A DNA stretch of 64,000 nucleotides from a virus, in the IMG/VR virus record IMGVR_UViG_3300043398_000272, positions 1 to 64,000 of that record. One strand, written 5' to 3'. The position numbers and the translations under genes were made by a program. The stretch's first letter is position 1. Each line of letters starts with the position of its first letter. Shown piece by piece: positions 52,185 to 59,770 of this stretch. The notes beneath the pieces are model-generated. The model was not told the DNA's origin, searched no databases, and worked only from the letters and a program-made list of their open reading frames with translations.

Positions 52185-52386
52185 AGTTTTTGTTTTTTAA
52201 AACCCTACTCCAATATCTGTATTTACCTAATATCAAAATCAGAAAAATAAATGACCAAATCGGTACCGCTATTTGTCTATCACTAGCACCATCCTAACCC
52301 CAGATTAGAAACATAGTGATGTATCCTACTAGCATGATGATTATGTGAAATGGGTTGGTTTTAAAAAACCATTTAAAAAATCTCAT
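52177..52386 (-). pseudogene. small two-helix membrane protein interrupted by an amber codon
   Basis: From ATG 52386 (ATGA overlap with the previous gene) the frame reads MRFFKWFFKTNPFHIIIMLVGYITMFLIWG, then TAG at 52296-52294, and continues in the same frame through a second hydrophobic stretch (IAVPIWSFIFLILILG) and a basic end (KYRYWSRVLKNKN) to TAA at 52177, overlapping the mgsA start by 8 nt. The intact frame of 69 codons fits the operon spacing perfectly. Other genes here use TAG as stop, so a general reassignment is unlikely: either a nonsense mutation or read-through. Confidence 0.6.
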
Positions 52387-52763
52387 CGTTTGTTTTTTAA
52401 AAATGTGTATGTTATTTCAAAAGGAAAACTTAGTATAATCGGTAGAACAAAAAATGCTAATATCAATACACCAAGTACAGTATGTGAAGCCAACACTGCA
52501 ATTGACAAATAGATAAAGCGCAACATAAAAAATTGCGCTCTATGCCATTTATCGGTCAAGAAGACCAAAGCTGTTGTACTAAAAGGAAATTTTTCTGAGT
52601 ACAATGGTTTGTACAAACCGAAATACCACCAATGATTCTTTTTTCTGGTAAAATCATATTTGTTTCTCCATTGTTCACCTTTTATCCCTTTATCAGCAAT
52701 AGCGTCCAAGAATCCTTTACAGATGCCAGCTAATGCTAAAAATGTTAGACTAAGCCAAATCAT
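52383..52763 (-). CDS. membrane protein, hypothetical
   Basis: A 126-residue protein with a hydrophobic N-terminal segment (IWLSLTFLALAGICKGFL), a polar middle rich in Trp/Tyr/Lys, and two further hydrophobic stretches (FIYLSIAVLASHTVLGVLIL and FFVLPIILSFPF), giving about three membrane spans, ending in a basic tail. Starts on the last base of the preceding stop. Function unknown; in the early-type operon. Confidence 0.6.
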   Translation of the reverse strand: MIWLSLTFLALAGICKGFLDAIADKGIKGEQWRNKYDFTRKKNHWWYFGLYKPLYSEKFPFSTTALVFLTDKWHRAQFFMLRFIYLSIAVLASHTVLGVLILAFFVLPIILSFPFEITYTFLKNKR

Positions 52764-53224
52764 TAACTAACCACTTGAGGGGTTTTTTGTGATGTGTACT
52801 TACCCATTAGAGTATTCAATTCATTGAAAATTGTTGGGTTGAAATTACCTTGTTCAACATAACTTGAAATTAATTTCATCATACAACCAATCAAAACCTT
52901 CTCATCAACTTTAGGGTCGGTGTCATCAGCCAATTGCTTTATTTCAGCCAACAACGCCGTCATTTTATCACCAGCCATTGGTTCTTCTTTGGTAAAGCTT
53001 GGGTACTTCTTTTTGATGTGTGTGTTGAATTCAGAACCATTGCTTTCAGCCAATTCAAATCTAGTGTAATCAGTCTTAGCAACTGCTGGGTATGTGTACA
53101 CACCCCCGTTATTAAAGATGACGGTTAGGTCACCTGTTGTTGTGTCATAAGTTGATGCAGCCACTGTTGATGAACTGTACATGGCTTTGACTTTACCATT
53201 TTTTTCTAATCGTTTTACAATCAT
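52763..53224 (-). CDS. KTSC-domain protein
   Basis: A 153-residue protein. The N-terminal half carries the KTSC pattern: AASTYDTTTGDLTVIFNNGG, VYTYPAVAKTDYTRFELAES and GSEFNTHIKKKYP, the compact domain found alone or fused to RNA- and DNA-modifying proteins. The C-terminal half is helical (KMTALLAEIKQLAD...). Overlaps the next gene by one base. Molecular role of KTSC in phages is not settled. Confidence 0.75.
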   Translation of the reverse strand: MIVKRLEKNGKVKAMYSSSTVAASTYDTTTGDLTVIFNNGGVYTYPAVAKTDYTRFELAESNGSEFNTHIKKKYPSFTKEEPMAGDKMTALLAEIKQLADDTDPKVDEKVLIGCMMKLISSYVEQGNFNPTIFNELNTLMGKYTSQKTPQVVS

Positions 53225-53239
53225 TTTGTTTTTATTTGG

Positions 53240-53449
53240 TTATTTGTTATTTTCTTGGTAATTTGAAATTTCAGACAACGGTATTACGGTAGTTGTTCTG
53301 ACATCTGTTGTCACATATCTCGCTGGTTGAACAACCATCATGTACCCACCTTCAAATGAAAATTCACCATCTTTGAATCTCCAAATTTTACGTTTTATGG
53401 GGTCTGTGGTTTCATGTCCAGTGATTATCAGTTGTTTAAAACTTGGCAT
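53240..53449 (-). CDS. hypothetical protein, first gene of the early-type operon
   Basis: A 69-residue beta-rich protein (SFKQLIITGHETTDPIKRKIWRF, then YMMVVQPARYVTTD). It directly follows the minus-strand host-like promoter at 53469-53500. No family recognised. Confidence 0.55.
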   Translation of the reverse strand: MPSFKQLIITGHETTDPIKRKIWRFKDGEFSFEGGYMMVVQPARYVTTDVRTTTVIPLSEISNYQENNK

Positions 53450-53468
53450 ACTCGCTTTACTTTTTAAG

Positions 53469-53500
53469 CAAATATACGAATATTTATTGAAAAAAGCAAG
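53469..53500 (-). promoter_or_regulatory. host-like promoter CTTG-N20-TATATTTG (minus strand)
   Basis: On the minus strand CTTG (53500-53497), exactly 20 nt, TATATTTG (53476-53469), 19 nt before the ATG at 53449. It forms a divergent pair with the promoter at 53505. Confidence 0.8.
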
Positions 53501-53504
53501 TAAT

Positions 53505-53547
53505 CTTGCATAATAAGAAAATTATTAGTATATTTGCATCAAAGGAG
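53505..53547 (+). promoter_or_regulatory. host-like promoter and Shine-Dalgarno of the Clp gene
   Basis: CTTG (53505-53508), exactly 20 nt, TATATTTG (53529-53536), then AAAGGAG at 53541-53547, a strong ribosome binding site rare elsewhere in this window, 4 nt before ATG 53552. Confidence 0.8.
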
Positions 53548-53551
53548 AGAT

Positions 53552-56050
53552 ATGGAGAGAAAAATACACCCAAACTTTAAAGAAATAATGAACAAATCAA
53601 TGTCGGAAGCAAAACAATACTCCGATGTGAACATAAAGCCAGAACATATTCTCATGCCAATTTTGTTGGATGATAAAAGTGAAACCTACCAAGCACTGAT
53701 AAAGCTTAAGGTAGATGTTTCAGACCTATATGGTAAGCTTTCTGAATTTTTAAGGAATTCAGATTTAACCCCAAGGGTTTCTGGTAACAAAACAGTACTT
53801 CCTTTTTCTGATGATACGAAAAGAGTTTTGAAATCAATGGAAATTGAATGTACGAAGCTAAATGATAATTTGTTGAACACAAATCATTTTATGTTATCAA
53901 TCTTGGCGAAGAAAATGCCAATTACCAAAATGCTAAACGATGAGTTTGGCTTGACTTATAACAATTTTAAAAAAACCATAAGAGATATGAAAAACGATGT
54001 TAGAGCGTCATTTGATTCAGACGATGTTGATGATGGGGAATCATACAGCAGAAAACCACTAAAACCTAGTGAAAAAACAAAAACACCAGTCTTAGACAAT
54101 TTTTGTAGAGATATTTCTAAAGCTGTAGAACGTGGTGAAATCGACCCAGTTGTTGGTCGCGCAAAAGAAATCAAACGTGTTTCACAAATTCTTTCAAGAA
54201 GAAAGAAAAACAACCCAATCCTAATTGGCGAACCTGGTGTTGGTAAGACGGCCATCGTAGAAGGTCTTGCTCAACTTATATTCGATGGTGAAGCACCAAG
54301 AACACTTGTAGGTAAACGTATTGTTACCCTCGACTTAGCTTCTCTTGTTGCTGGTACCAAATATCGTGGTCAGTTTGAAGAGCGAATGAAAGCTATCTTA
54401 ACTGAGACAAGAAATAATCCAGATGTTATCTTATTCATTGATGAATTACACACTATCGTTGGTGCTGGTAACGCTTCAGGTTCTTTAGATGCGTCAAACA
54501 TTTTCAAACCTGCGCTAGCACGTGGTGAAATTCAAATCATAGGTGCTACAACTCTTGATGAATATCGTGAGAACATTGAAAAGGACGGTGCCTTGACCAG
54601 ACGTTTCCAACAAGTACTGGTTGAAGAACCTAGTCTTGAAGAAACTAAAACGATTTTGATGAACATCAAAGGCAAATATGAAAAACACCACAGAGTTCAA
54701 TATACTGAAGAGGCTATTGATGAATGTGTAAAACTTGCCGATAGGTACATCATGGACCGCTCAATGCCAGACAAAGCAATTGACGTACTTGATGAAGCTG
54801 GTGCAACAACCAACATCAATCTTGAAAAACCAGAAGAAATTAAAGCGCTTGAGGTCAAAAAACAAGAACTTATTGAGAAAAAGAAAGATGTTGTCAATAG
54901 ACAAAAGTACGAAGAAGCGGCCACTATCCGTGATGCCGAAAAGAAAATTGATGAAGAATTAAAAACAGCGGTTGCTGATTGGAACGCTAAATTAGATTCT
55001 AAAAGCACTATAGTAGATGTTGAATTGATTTCTGAAGTGGTGTCTATGATGAGCGGTATCCCATTAAACAAGATTTCAACACAAGAAAGCAAACGTTTGT
55101 TACATTTGGATAAAGACCTTTCTGGTAAAGTTATCGGTCAAGATACAGCTGTTACTAAGGTTGTTAAAGCGATTAAACGTAACCGTATAGGTATCAAAGA
55201 TAAAAACAAACCTGTTGGTTCATTTATATTCTTAGGTCCAACTGGTGTGGGTAAAACAATGTTGGCTAAACTTCTTGCTGAACAAGTGTTCGGTGATTCT
55301 GATGCTTTGTTCAGATTTGACATGAGTGAATACATGGAAAAACACACTGTGTCTAGATTGTTTGGTGCCCCTCCAGGTTATGTTGGTTATGAACAAGGTG
55401 GTCAACTTACCGAAAAGGTTCGTAGAAAACCTCACTGCGTAGTTCTTTTCGATGAAATTGAAAAGGCTCACCCAGACATCTTCAACGCTCTTCTTCAAAT
55501 GTTGGATGAAGGGCATATGACTGATGGTTTGGGTCGCAAGGTAAACTTTAAAAATGCGCTTATTATCATGACATCAAACGTAGGTGTTGCGGAAGTTAAC
55601 ATGTACGGTCAGTCAATTGGTTTCGAAACATCAAATTCTGAACAACTACATGAGAATAAGGTTCGTGATATTATTGACAAAGCGCTTAAAAAGAAATTCC
55701 CACCAGAATTCTTGAACCGTATTGACGAAGCCATAATCTTCAACAGTTTGACTTCAGAGGATATCCACAAGATTATCTATCTTGAGATAAACAAACTTGA
55801 AGAAAGATTGAGTGAGTTAAACCTTAAGCTTAAGATAAGTGATGAAACAGTTCACTATCTAGGCGAACAAGGTTACGATAAGACCTATGGTGCTAGACCT
55901 CTAAACAGGGCGATTCAACATTATGTAGAAGACGCGATTGCTGATGAAATCCTAAGCGGAAACATTGAAGAGGGTGAAACGATAAACATCACATTCAAAC
56001 CAGAAACGGAAGAAATAGTGATAAAATCGGTTAAGACCAAAACAAAATAA
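53552..56050 (+). CDS. ClpC-like AAA+ unfoldase (Hsp100)
   Basis: Two-AAA+ unfoldase of 832 residues; ATG at 53552 is set by the Shine-Dalgarno. N-domain about 1-150, AAA1 with Walker [17 protein letters not shown] (near 224) and Walker [13 protein letters not shown], a short UVR-type middle segment ([17 protein letters not shown], about 450-466) as in ClpC rather than the long ClpB coiled coil, and AAA2 with [12 protein letters not shown] (near 563) and [17 protein letters not shown]. An I-G-F tripeptide near residue 688 lies where ClpP-binding loops of ClpA/C/X-type proteins occur. It may use host ClpP to degrade host proteins or act in head assembly. Own early-type promoter and terminator. 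Confidence 0.85.
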   Translation: MERKIHPNFKEIMNKSMSEAKQYSDVNIKPEHILMPILLDDKSETYQALIKLKVDVSDLYGKLSEFLRNSDLTPRVSGNKTVLPFSDDTKRVLKSMEIECTKLNDNLLNTNHFMLSILAKKMPITKMLNDEFGLTYNNFKKTIRDMKNDVRASFDSDDVDDGESYSRKPLKPSEKTKTPVLDNFCRDISKAVERGEIDPVVGRAKEIKRVSQILSRRKKNNPILIGEPGVGKTAIVEGLAQLIFDGEAPRTLVGKRIVTLDLASLVAGTKYRGQFEERMKAILTETRNNPDVILFIDELHTIVGAGNASGSLDASNIFKPALARGEIQIIGATTLDEYRENIEKDGALTRRFQQVLVEEPSLEETKTILMNIKGKYEKHHRVQYTEEAIDECVKLADRYIMDRSMPDKAIDVLDEAGATTNINLEKPEEIKALEVKKQELIEKKKDVVNRQKYEEAATIRDAEKKIDEELKTAVADWNAKLDSKSTIVDVELISEVVSMMSGIPLNKISTQESKRLLHLDKDLSGKVIGQDTAVTKVVKAIKRNRIGIKDKNKPVGSFIFLGPTGVGKTMLAKLLAEQVFGDSDALFRFDMSEYMEKHTVSRLFGAPPGYVGYEQGGQLTEKVRRKPHCVVLFDEIEKAHPDIFNALLQMLDEGHMTDGLGRKVNFKNALIIMTSNVGVAEVNMYGQSIGFETSNSEQLHENKVRDIIDKALKKKFPPEFLNRIDEAIIFNSLTSEDIHKIIYLEINKLEERLSELNLKLKISDETVHYLGEQGYDKTYGARPLNRAIQHYVEDAIADEILSGNIEEGETINITFKPETEEIVIKSVKTKTK

Positions 56051-56076
56051 AAAAAGGCTCCTTTTGGAGCCTTTTT
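56051..56076 (+). terminator. rho-independent terminator after the Clp gene
   Basis: AAAAAGGCTCC-TTTT-GGAGCCTTTTT, perfect 11-bp stem with T tract. Confidence 0.9.
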
Positions 56077-56077
56077 C

Positions 56078-56086
56078 ATATTTATA
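56078..56086 (+). promoter_or_regulatory. late-type promoter motif ATATTTATA
   Basis: Exact motif, only 3 nt before the ATG at 56090; suggests a leaderless or near-leaderless transcript. Confidence 0.6.
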
Positions 56087-56089
56087 TGT

Positions 56090-56821
56090 ATGATAGAACA
56101 ATTATTGGATAGTAAATATGGAGAATACCTTGTAGGGTTGGATATCTATGAGAATAGAACTAGCCTAAAACTGTCTAGGATTGTCATTAAACCAGAATAT
56201 CGTAATACTGGTGTTGGTACTAAGATAATGGAAGATTTGGTCAAATATGCAGACCAAAACACCAAAACAATATCTCTAACCCCAGCAAGCGATTTTGGAG
56301 GTAACAAAAATCGCTTGCTCCAATTCTACAAAAGATTTGGATTCAAACATAACAAAGGCCAATATAAAAGCTATGAGGTCATGGATACCATGATACGCTA
56401 CCCAAAACTAATGGAATCAAAAACATTGATTAAATCTCTTTTGAGAGAATTCATACACAAAGAAAATAGCCATGCACACGCATGTGCAGACTTTGTTAAT
56501 TTTGCAAAAGGATTTTTAGGGATAGAAGACGCCGTTAAAGTTGTTTTAAAATTTGAAAGAACACCAGATTTAGTTACAACAGCTTACTACGACCCAGAAA
56601 AACACTTGGTTGTTGTCTACGCAAAGAATAGGGCGCTAGTTGACGTATGTCGTTCAATAGCGCATGAATTAGTTCACCACAGGCAAAACCTAGACGACCG
56701 TTTATTAGATATTGTTAAAGACGGTTCAGATGGTTCCCCAATAGAAAATGAAGCCAACTCAATTGCTGGTGTTATGATGCGCCAGTATGGTAGGTTACAT
56801 CCAGAAATATACGAAAGCTAA
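56090..56821 (+). CDS. GNAT acetyltransferase-zinc metallopeptidase fusion with internal LLRE tag
   Basis: A 243-residue two-domain protein. Residues 1-105 are a GNAT fold: SRIVIKPEYRNTGVGTKIMEDLV (acetyl-CoA loop, R-N-T-G-V-G) and LLQFYKRFGFKHN. Residues 113-121 read LIKSLLREF, the tag seen at the N-termini of the 31 kb genes. Residues about 122-243 have SIAHELVHHRQN with H192-E193-L-V-H196, a zincin HExxH, and ENEANSIAG near 219-227 as a likely third ligand. If the prohead protease cuts after Glu120, the peptidase would be released. Not known elsewhere to me in this order. Confidence 0.65.
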   Translation: MIEQLLDSKYGEYLVGLDIYENRTSLKLSRIVIKPEYRNTGVGTKIMEDLVKYADQNTKTISLTPASDFGGNKNRLLQFYKRFGFKHNKGQYKSYEVMDTMIRYPKLMESKTLIKSLLREFIHKENSHAHACADFVNFAKGFLGIEDAVKVVLKFERTPDLVTTAYYDPEKHLVVVYAKNRALVDVCRSIAHELVHHRQNLDDRLLDIVKDGSDGSPIENEANSIAGVMMRQYGRLHPEIYES

Positions 56822-57672
56822 TGCCATACACAGTAAAAGGAAAATGCGTTTATAAGAAAGACGGTGGGGCCAAAGTAGGTTGCACCAAAGGTAGTGTGGA
56901 TAAATATCTAGCAGCTCTCCATGCCAATACCAATGAATCAGAAAATAAAATAGTCGGTGGTAAAGCTGATAAATTATCGCTTGAGGATATTGCTAAAAAG
57001 TTTGACGTTACTGTTAATTACCTTAATCAACAAATTGAAAAAGGGGTTAAGGTTGAAATTGAACATACTAAAGATGAAGAAAAAGCTAGAGAGATAGCTA
57101 TGGACCATTTATCAGAGTTTCCAGATTATTATGAACGACTTGAAAAATTGGAAACACAAGCTAAAAAAGATTGGGGTGAATCAGAAAAAAAATCGCTCAC
57201 TTCAGAAGGACTTGTAAAGCGTTTGGTTAGACAAAAGTTAAATGAATCTATTGAATCTTTCACAAATTTTGTAGCAACAAGAGACCCACATTTTTTTGAT
57301 AAAGCAAAACAAAACCCAGATTTTGTTATGTTGGAACCAGAACAAGTCCATCACTACCCATTCAGAGACGCCCAACCAAATAAATGTGAGACGAATGTTT
57401 TCCTATTCTGTAAAGATAGAGGAAAACATATGTGGCCAGTAGGTGGTTATTTATTCGAAAGAGATTTCCCAGTAGAGCATTGGTGGGTTTACGATTCAAT
57501 GTTAGACCAATATCTTGATGTTACACCATCGTCAGGTCCCAAAAGCGATATTACTGGTTATGCTGGTATTGTTCGAAAAGATTTGGGTGAAGAAATTAAA
57601 AACGCTAAAAGCGTATGGGATGTTGATTTCTTTAAGGGTGGTAATGTATACTCTTGGTATTTTAAACACTAA
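56821..57672 (+). CDS. DUF5661-like multi-domain protein with internal tag
   Basis: A 283-residue protein starting on the last base of the previous stop. Residues 1-40 have KGKCVYKKDGGAKVGCTKGS (two Cys) with KYLAALHAN, a motif common in phage virion proteins; about 45-115 match DUF5661 (VKVEIEHTKDEEKAREIAMDHL, then FPDYYERLEKL). Residues 131-143, LVKRLVRQKLNES, look like the LLRE tag with L-N-E/S as a cleavage site. The C-terminal domain (about 150-283) is compact alpha/beta with several Trp and His and no recognised motif. Convergent end overlaps the GNAT gene by 11 nt. Confidence 0.55.
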   Translation: MPYTVKGKCVYKKDGGAKVGCTKGSVDKYLAALHANTNESENKIVGGKADKLSLEDIAKKFDVTVNYLNQQIEKGVKVEIEHTKDEEKAREIAMDHLSEFPDYYERLEKLETQAKKDWGESEKKSLTSEGLVKRLVRQKLNESIESFTNFVATRDPHFFDKAKQNPDFVMLEPEQVHHYPFRDAQPNKCETNVFLFCKDRGKHMWPVGGYLFERDFPVEHWWVYDSMLDQYLDVTPSSGPKSDITGYAGIVRKDLGEEIKNAKSVWDVDFFKGGNVYSWYFKH

Positions 57673-58141
57673 CTTTACCAACGTACTCAAAACTACCACA
57701 CACTCGCTTATTATCGGCGTAATGGTTGTTGTAAATCTTTTCGTGTTTAATATCAGTGCGTAATTTTTTATGCTTACTAGTAGGTTTCCACAGTTTAGAA
57801 TCTTCTCTGTAGGCAATCATTCTAGGGTGACTAGTTCTTGAAAAATATCTATGACCTTGGTCCAAATGTATTTGACCTATAGCGTCTGAAAACCGCACAC
57901 CAATACCCATTCCTTGATAGTCTGGCAGAATTACAGTTCTGTGACCTCGCCATGCATTTTTTAGTGTACCGCTAGGCATAGTTACTGTGGCACCAAATGC
58001 AACAACTCTTCCATCCCAAACACCAACATAACATCTTGATGCTTTATTTACGTTTCCATCTAAATAGTGATGGTCTTTAAACATGGCCCAACTATCATAG
58101 TCTGTGCGATATATTTCGATGTTGATAGTTGGGCGTCTGAA
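57662..58141 (-). CDS. GNAT acetyltransferase domain, -1 frame continuation of the ABC ATPase
   Basis: Coordinates give the frame from the slippery site to the stop (159 residues after the slip); an internal ATG at 58084 gives a 140-residue form. The domain has SRCYVGVWDGRVVAFGATV, VILPDYQGMGIGVRFSDAI (acetyl-CoA loop QGMGIG) and YFSRTSHPRMIAYRED. The codons between the slip site and 58084 (RRPTINIEIYRTDYDSWAMF) are clearly part of the same domain, so independent translation from 58084 would truncate it. Matches the acetyltransferase half of ABC-ATPase/GNAT fusion proteins. Confidence 0.7.
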   Translation of the reverse strand, partial: FRRPTINIEIYRTDYDSWAMFKDHHYLDGNVNKASRCYVGVWDGRVVAFGATVTMPSGTLKNAWRGHRTVILPDYQGMGIGVRFSDAIGQIHLDQGHRYFSRTSHPRMIAYREDSKLWKPTSKHKKLRTDIKHEKIYNNHYADNKRVCGSFEYVGKVSV

Positions 58142-58749
58142 AAAAAACCATCTAACAGTTCACCAGTATCTGTATTTATTACCCAGTCTGGCTCTAACCA
58201 ATCTACAATATCGTGGTGACAAGTTGAAATGACTAAATTATGGACATCATTATTTTTGACATATCTTGATAGAGCAACACTGGCAGCTTTAGCCACATTT
58301 CTATCAACAACACTAGTGTACTCATCAATCACAGCCCCAGTCTTAATCTTCCTAGCCAAATCAGCTCTAAACTTTTCACCATTAGACAAGACACTATAAG
58401 GTTTATACCAAGATGGAATAGTATTAAAACCCACAGAACTTAATTTTGTGATGCCGTCTTCGGGTGTCTCAAAATGTGATATAACGGCTTTTGAAGAATC
58501 CCATTGAGGTGTTTCTTCCGTACCAAATGATTTAAGAAGCGTTGATTTACCAGAACCGCTGGACCCAACAATTACACCTATTTTAAAATTTTCTGGTAAT
58601 GATTTAGGAAGTTGCCATGGATAGAAAAATGACTCCCCAGTAAATAAACAATCAAACGATTTTTCGCTGGCCTCTATGAATTCATCTCTTGAAACACTTG
58701 ATTTTAAAGGGGTTTCACACCTTACCAACTTCTCGATAACTTTGGTCAT
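58060..58749 (-). CDS. ABC-type ATPase (0-frame product)
   Basis: A 229-residue soluble ABC ATPase: Walker A GSSGSGKSTLL (62-72), signature LSNGEKFRADLARKI (121-135), Walker B AVIDEYTS with Asp142-Glu143 and His switch in STCHHD (176-180). No membrane domain gene is near. Residues after 203 (the slip site) are a 26-residue tail with no homology look; a -1 shift instead yields a 362-residue fusion with the GNAT domain. The late-type motif at 58763 lies 13 nt upstream of the ATG. Confidence 0.8.
   Translation of the reverse strand: MTKVIEKLVRCETPLKSSVSRDEFIEASEKSFDCLFTGESFFYPWQLPKSLPENFKIGVIVGSSGSGKSTLLKSFGTEETPQWDSSKAVISHFETPEDGITKLSSVGFNTIPSWYKPYSVLSNGEKFRADLARKIKTGAVIDEYTSVVDRNVAKAASVALSRYVKNNDVHNLVISTCHHDIVDWLEPDWVINTDTGELLDGFFSDAQLSTSKYIAQTMIVGPCLKTITI
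58086..58147 (-). promoter_or_regulatory. probable -1 programmed frameshift signal
   Basis: In the mRNA sense: slippery U_UUU_UUU (58147-58141) in the 0 frame after a Gly codon, a 6-nt spacer UCAGAC (58140-58135), then a perfect 12-bp stem GCCCAACTATCA/TGATAGTTGGGC (58134-58123 with 58097-58086) closed by a 25-nt loop. The -1 frame continues into the GNAT domain. Confidence 0.75.
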
Positions 58750-58762
58750 AATAAAACTTTTC

Positions 58763-58771
58763 TATAAATAT
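58763..58771 (-). promoter_or_regulatory. late-type promoter motif (sense ATATTTATA)
   Basis: Exact motif, 13 nt before the ABC ATPase ATG at 58749. Confidence 0.65.
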
Positions 58772-58792
58772 AACTGAAAAGTTTAAAAAATA

Positions 58793-58828
58793 AAATGGCT
58801 AGGCCATCCGAAGATAACCTAGCCATTT
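58793..58828 (-). terminator. hairpin, probable terminator
   Basis: AAATGGCTAGG and CCTAGCCATTT, an 11-bp perfect stem with a 14-nt loop, after the small gene ending at 58854. Confidence 0.65.
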
Positions 58829-58853
58829 AACAGGAATATGAATTATAGAAGAT

Positions 58854-59060
58854 TTACTTCTTAGCTTCAGTCAAAACCGCAATAGCTGCTTCTAATTTAG
58901 CGATTTTACCTTCTAACACAGCTGTTTTATCTGTATTTTTAGAAGCTTGCTCGTTTAACCATTCTTGCTTTTTAACCGCCACTGTTTCGTTAACAATGTT
59001 GTCGATTAAGTCAACAAGTGCGCTTTCTTTGATTTTAACTGTTTTCTTTACGTTTGACAT
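58854..59060 (-). CDS. small coiled-coil protein with ES-type N-terminal tag
   Basis: A 68-residue protein from ATG 59060; the alternative GTG at 59093 overlaps the late-type motif and is not used. N-terminus VKIKESALVDLIDNIVNET resembles the ITESQ tag of the gene at 63305 and ends in a V-N-E site. The rest is a charged helix (about 35-68) with heptad spacing, probably a coiled coil. Likely a small virion or internal head protein. Confidence 0.6.
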   Translation of the reverse strand: MSNVKKTVKIKESALVDLIDNIVNETVAVKKQEWLNEQASKNTDKTAVLEGKIAKLEAAIAVLTEAKK

Positions 59061-59094
59061 GTCTTTTATTGGTATTAAGAAAATCTTATTCACT

Positions 59095-59103
59095 TATAAA
59101 TAT
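59095..59103 (-). promoter_or_regulatory. late-type promoter motif (sense ATATTTATA)
   Basis: Exact motif, 34 nt before ATG 59060. Confidence 0.55.
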
Positions 59104-59158
59104 AGTGAATTTATCAAAAAGCCATCAAACATTAAAAAATGTTGATGATGACTCTAAG

Positions 59159-59166
59159 ATAAATAT
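59159..59166 (-). promoter_or_regulatory. late-type motif (sense ATATTTAT), second copy
   Basis: Second ATATTTAT, 98 nt upstream of the same start; lies in the 134-bp gap. The remaining gap shows no gene. Confidence 0.35.
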
Positions 59167-59194
59167 CTTCGTAGCACCAAAAATGCCAACAAAG

Positions 59195-59713
59195 TTAACA
59201 CTTTTTGTCAGCAGCAGATGAAGCCGCAAACGCATCTGGTTTCACCTTAAAGCTGTAACCCATACCCAAAATATAACCAACAGCGTGTTGCAACGCCTTG
59301 TTAGAATCGTGTGCAGCATCTGGGTTAATGTCAGCGTGAATTTCCATAGGAATTTCGTACAAGTCCAACAATGGTGCTAATTCATAAGCAACCTCCACTG
59401 ATTTACCAACTTCAAAAACCATCCTTTCGTTAACCAATTCCTTATCAGTTCTCATTGACTTAAATTGGTTGAAATAAGTCGCAGAGATAACCATGGCACC
59501 TCTACCAACGATAGTACCACCACCCAAATCTTCAGATGTTTCAATAACGATAACGGTAGCAAATTTATAGTTACCCTTACCACCAGCTTTTTGAGAGTCA
59601 GTACCTACAGATACTCTCAACATATAATTTCTTGCCAATTCTTCATCGAATAATTTTTCCAAGTATTCCAAAATTGGTTCTTTGATTACTTGACCATTTC
59701 TAATCCATTTCAT
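59195..59713 (-). CDS. RNase H-like protein, DUF458/YkuK family
   Basis: A 172-residue protein with VSVGTDSQKAGGKGNYKFATVIVI (Asp39 in GTDSQ), GGGTIVGRGAMVI, MEIHADINPDAAHDSNKALQHAVGYILGMGY and VKPDAFAASSAADK. These match the RNase H-like fold of YkuK (DUF458), with Asp residues in the four acidic positions kept, so nuclease activity is possible. Role in the phage is unknown. A terminator of the next gene upstream (59744) separates it from the LRR unit, but no promoter motif is evident before it. Confidence 0.7.
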   Translation of the reverse strand: MKWIRNGQVIKEPILEYLEKLFDEELARNYMLRVSVGTDSQKAGGKGNYKFATVIVIETSEDLGGGTIVGRGAMVISATYFNQFKSMRTDKELVNERMVFEVGKSVEVAYELAPLLDLYEIPMEIHADINPDAAHDSNKALQHAVGYILGMGYSFKVKPDAFAASSAADKKC

Positions 59714-59743
59714 AATCTTGTTTTGTTTTTGTTTATTTGTTAT

Positions 59744-59770
59744 AAAAAAACCCCATTTCTGGGGTTTTTC
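59744..59770 (-). terminator. rho-independent terminator after the LRR gene
   Basis: AAAAACCCC-ATTTCT-GGGGTTTTT. Confidence 0.85.

Noticed and set aside
52294-52296. Genome-wide reassignment of TAG as an amino acid codon
   Set aside because: Several well-supported genes, such as 58060-58749 and 61591-62637, end in TAG at sensible positions, so only local read-through or mutation is considered.
56899-56907. ATAAATAT inside the gene at 56821-57672 as a minus-strand promoter
   Set aside because: It lies within well-supported coding sequence (Asp-Lys-Tyr-Leu) and no minus-strand gene begins nearby. A similar copy near 60384 inside the LRR gene was rejected for the same reason.
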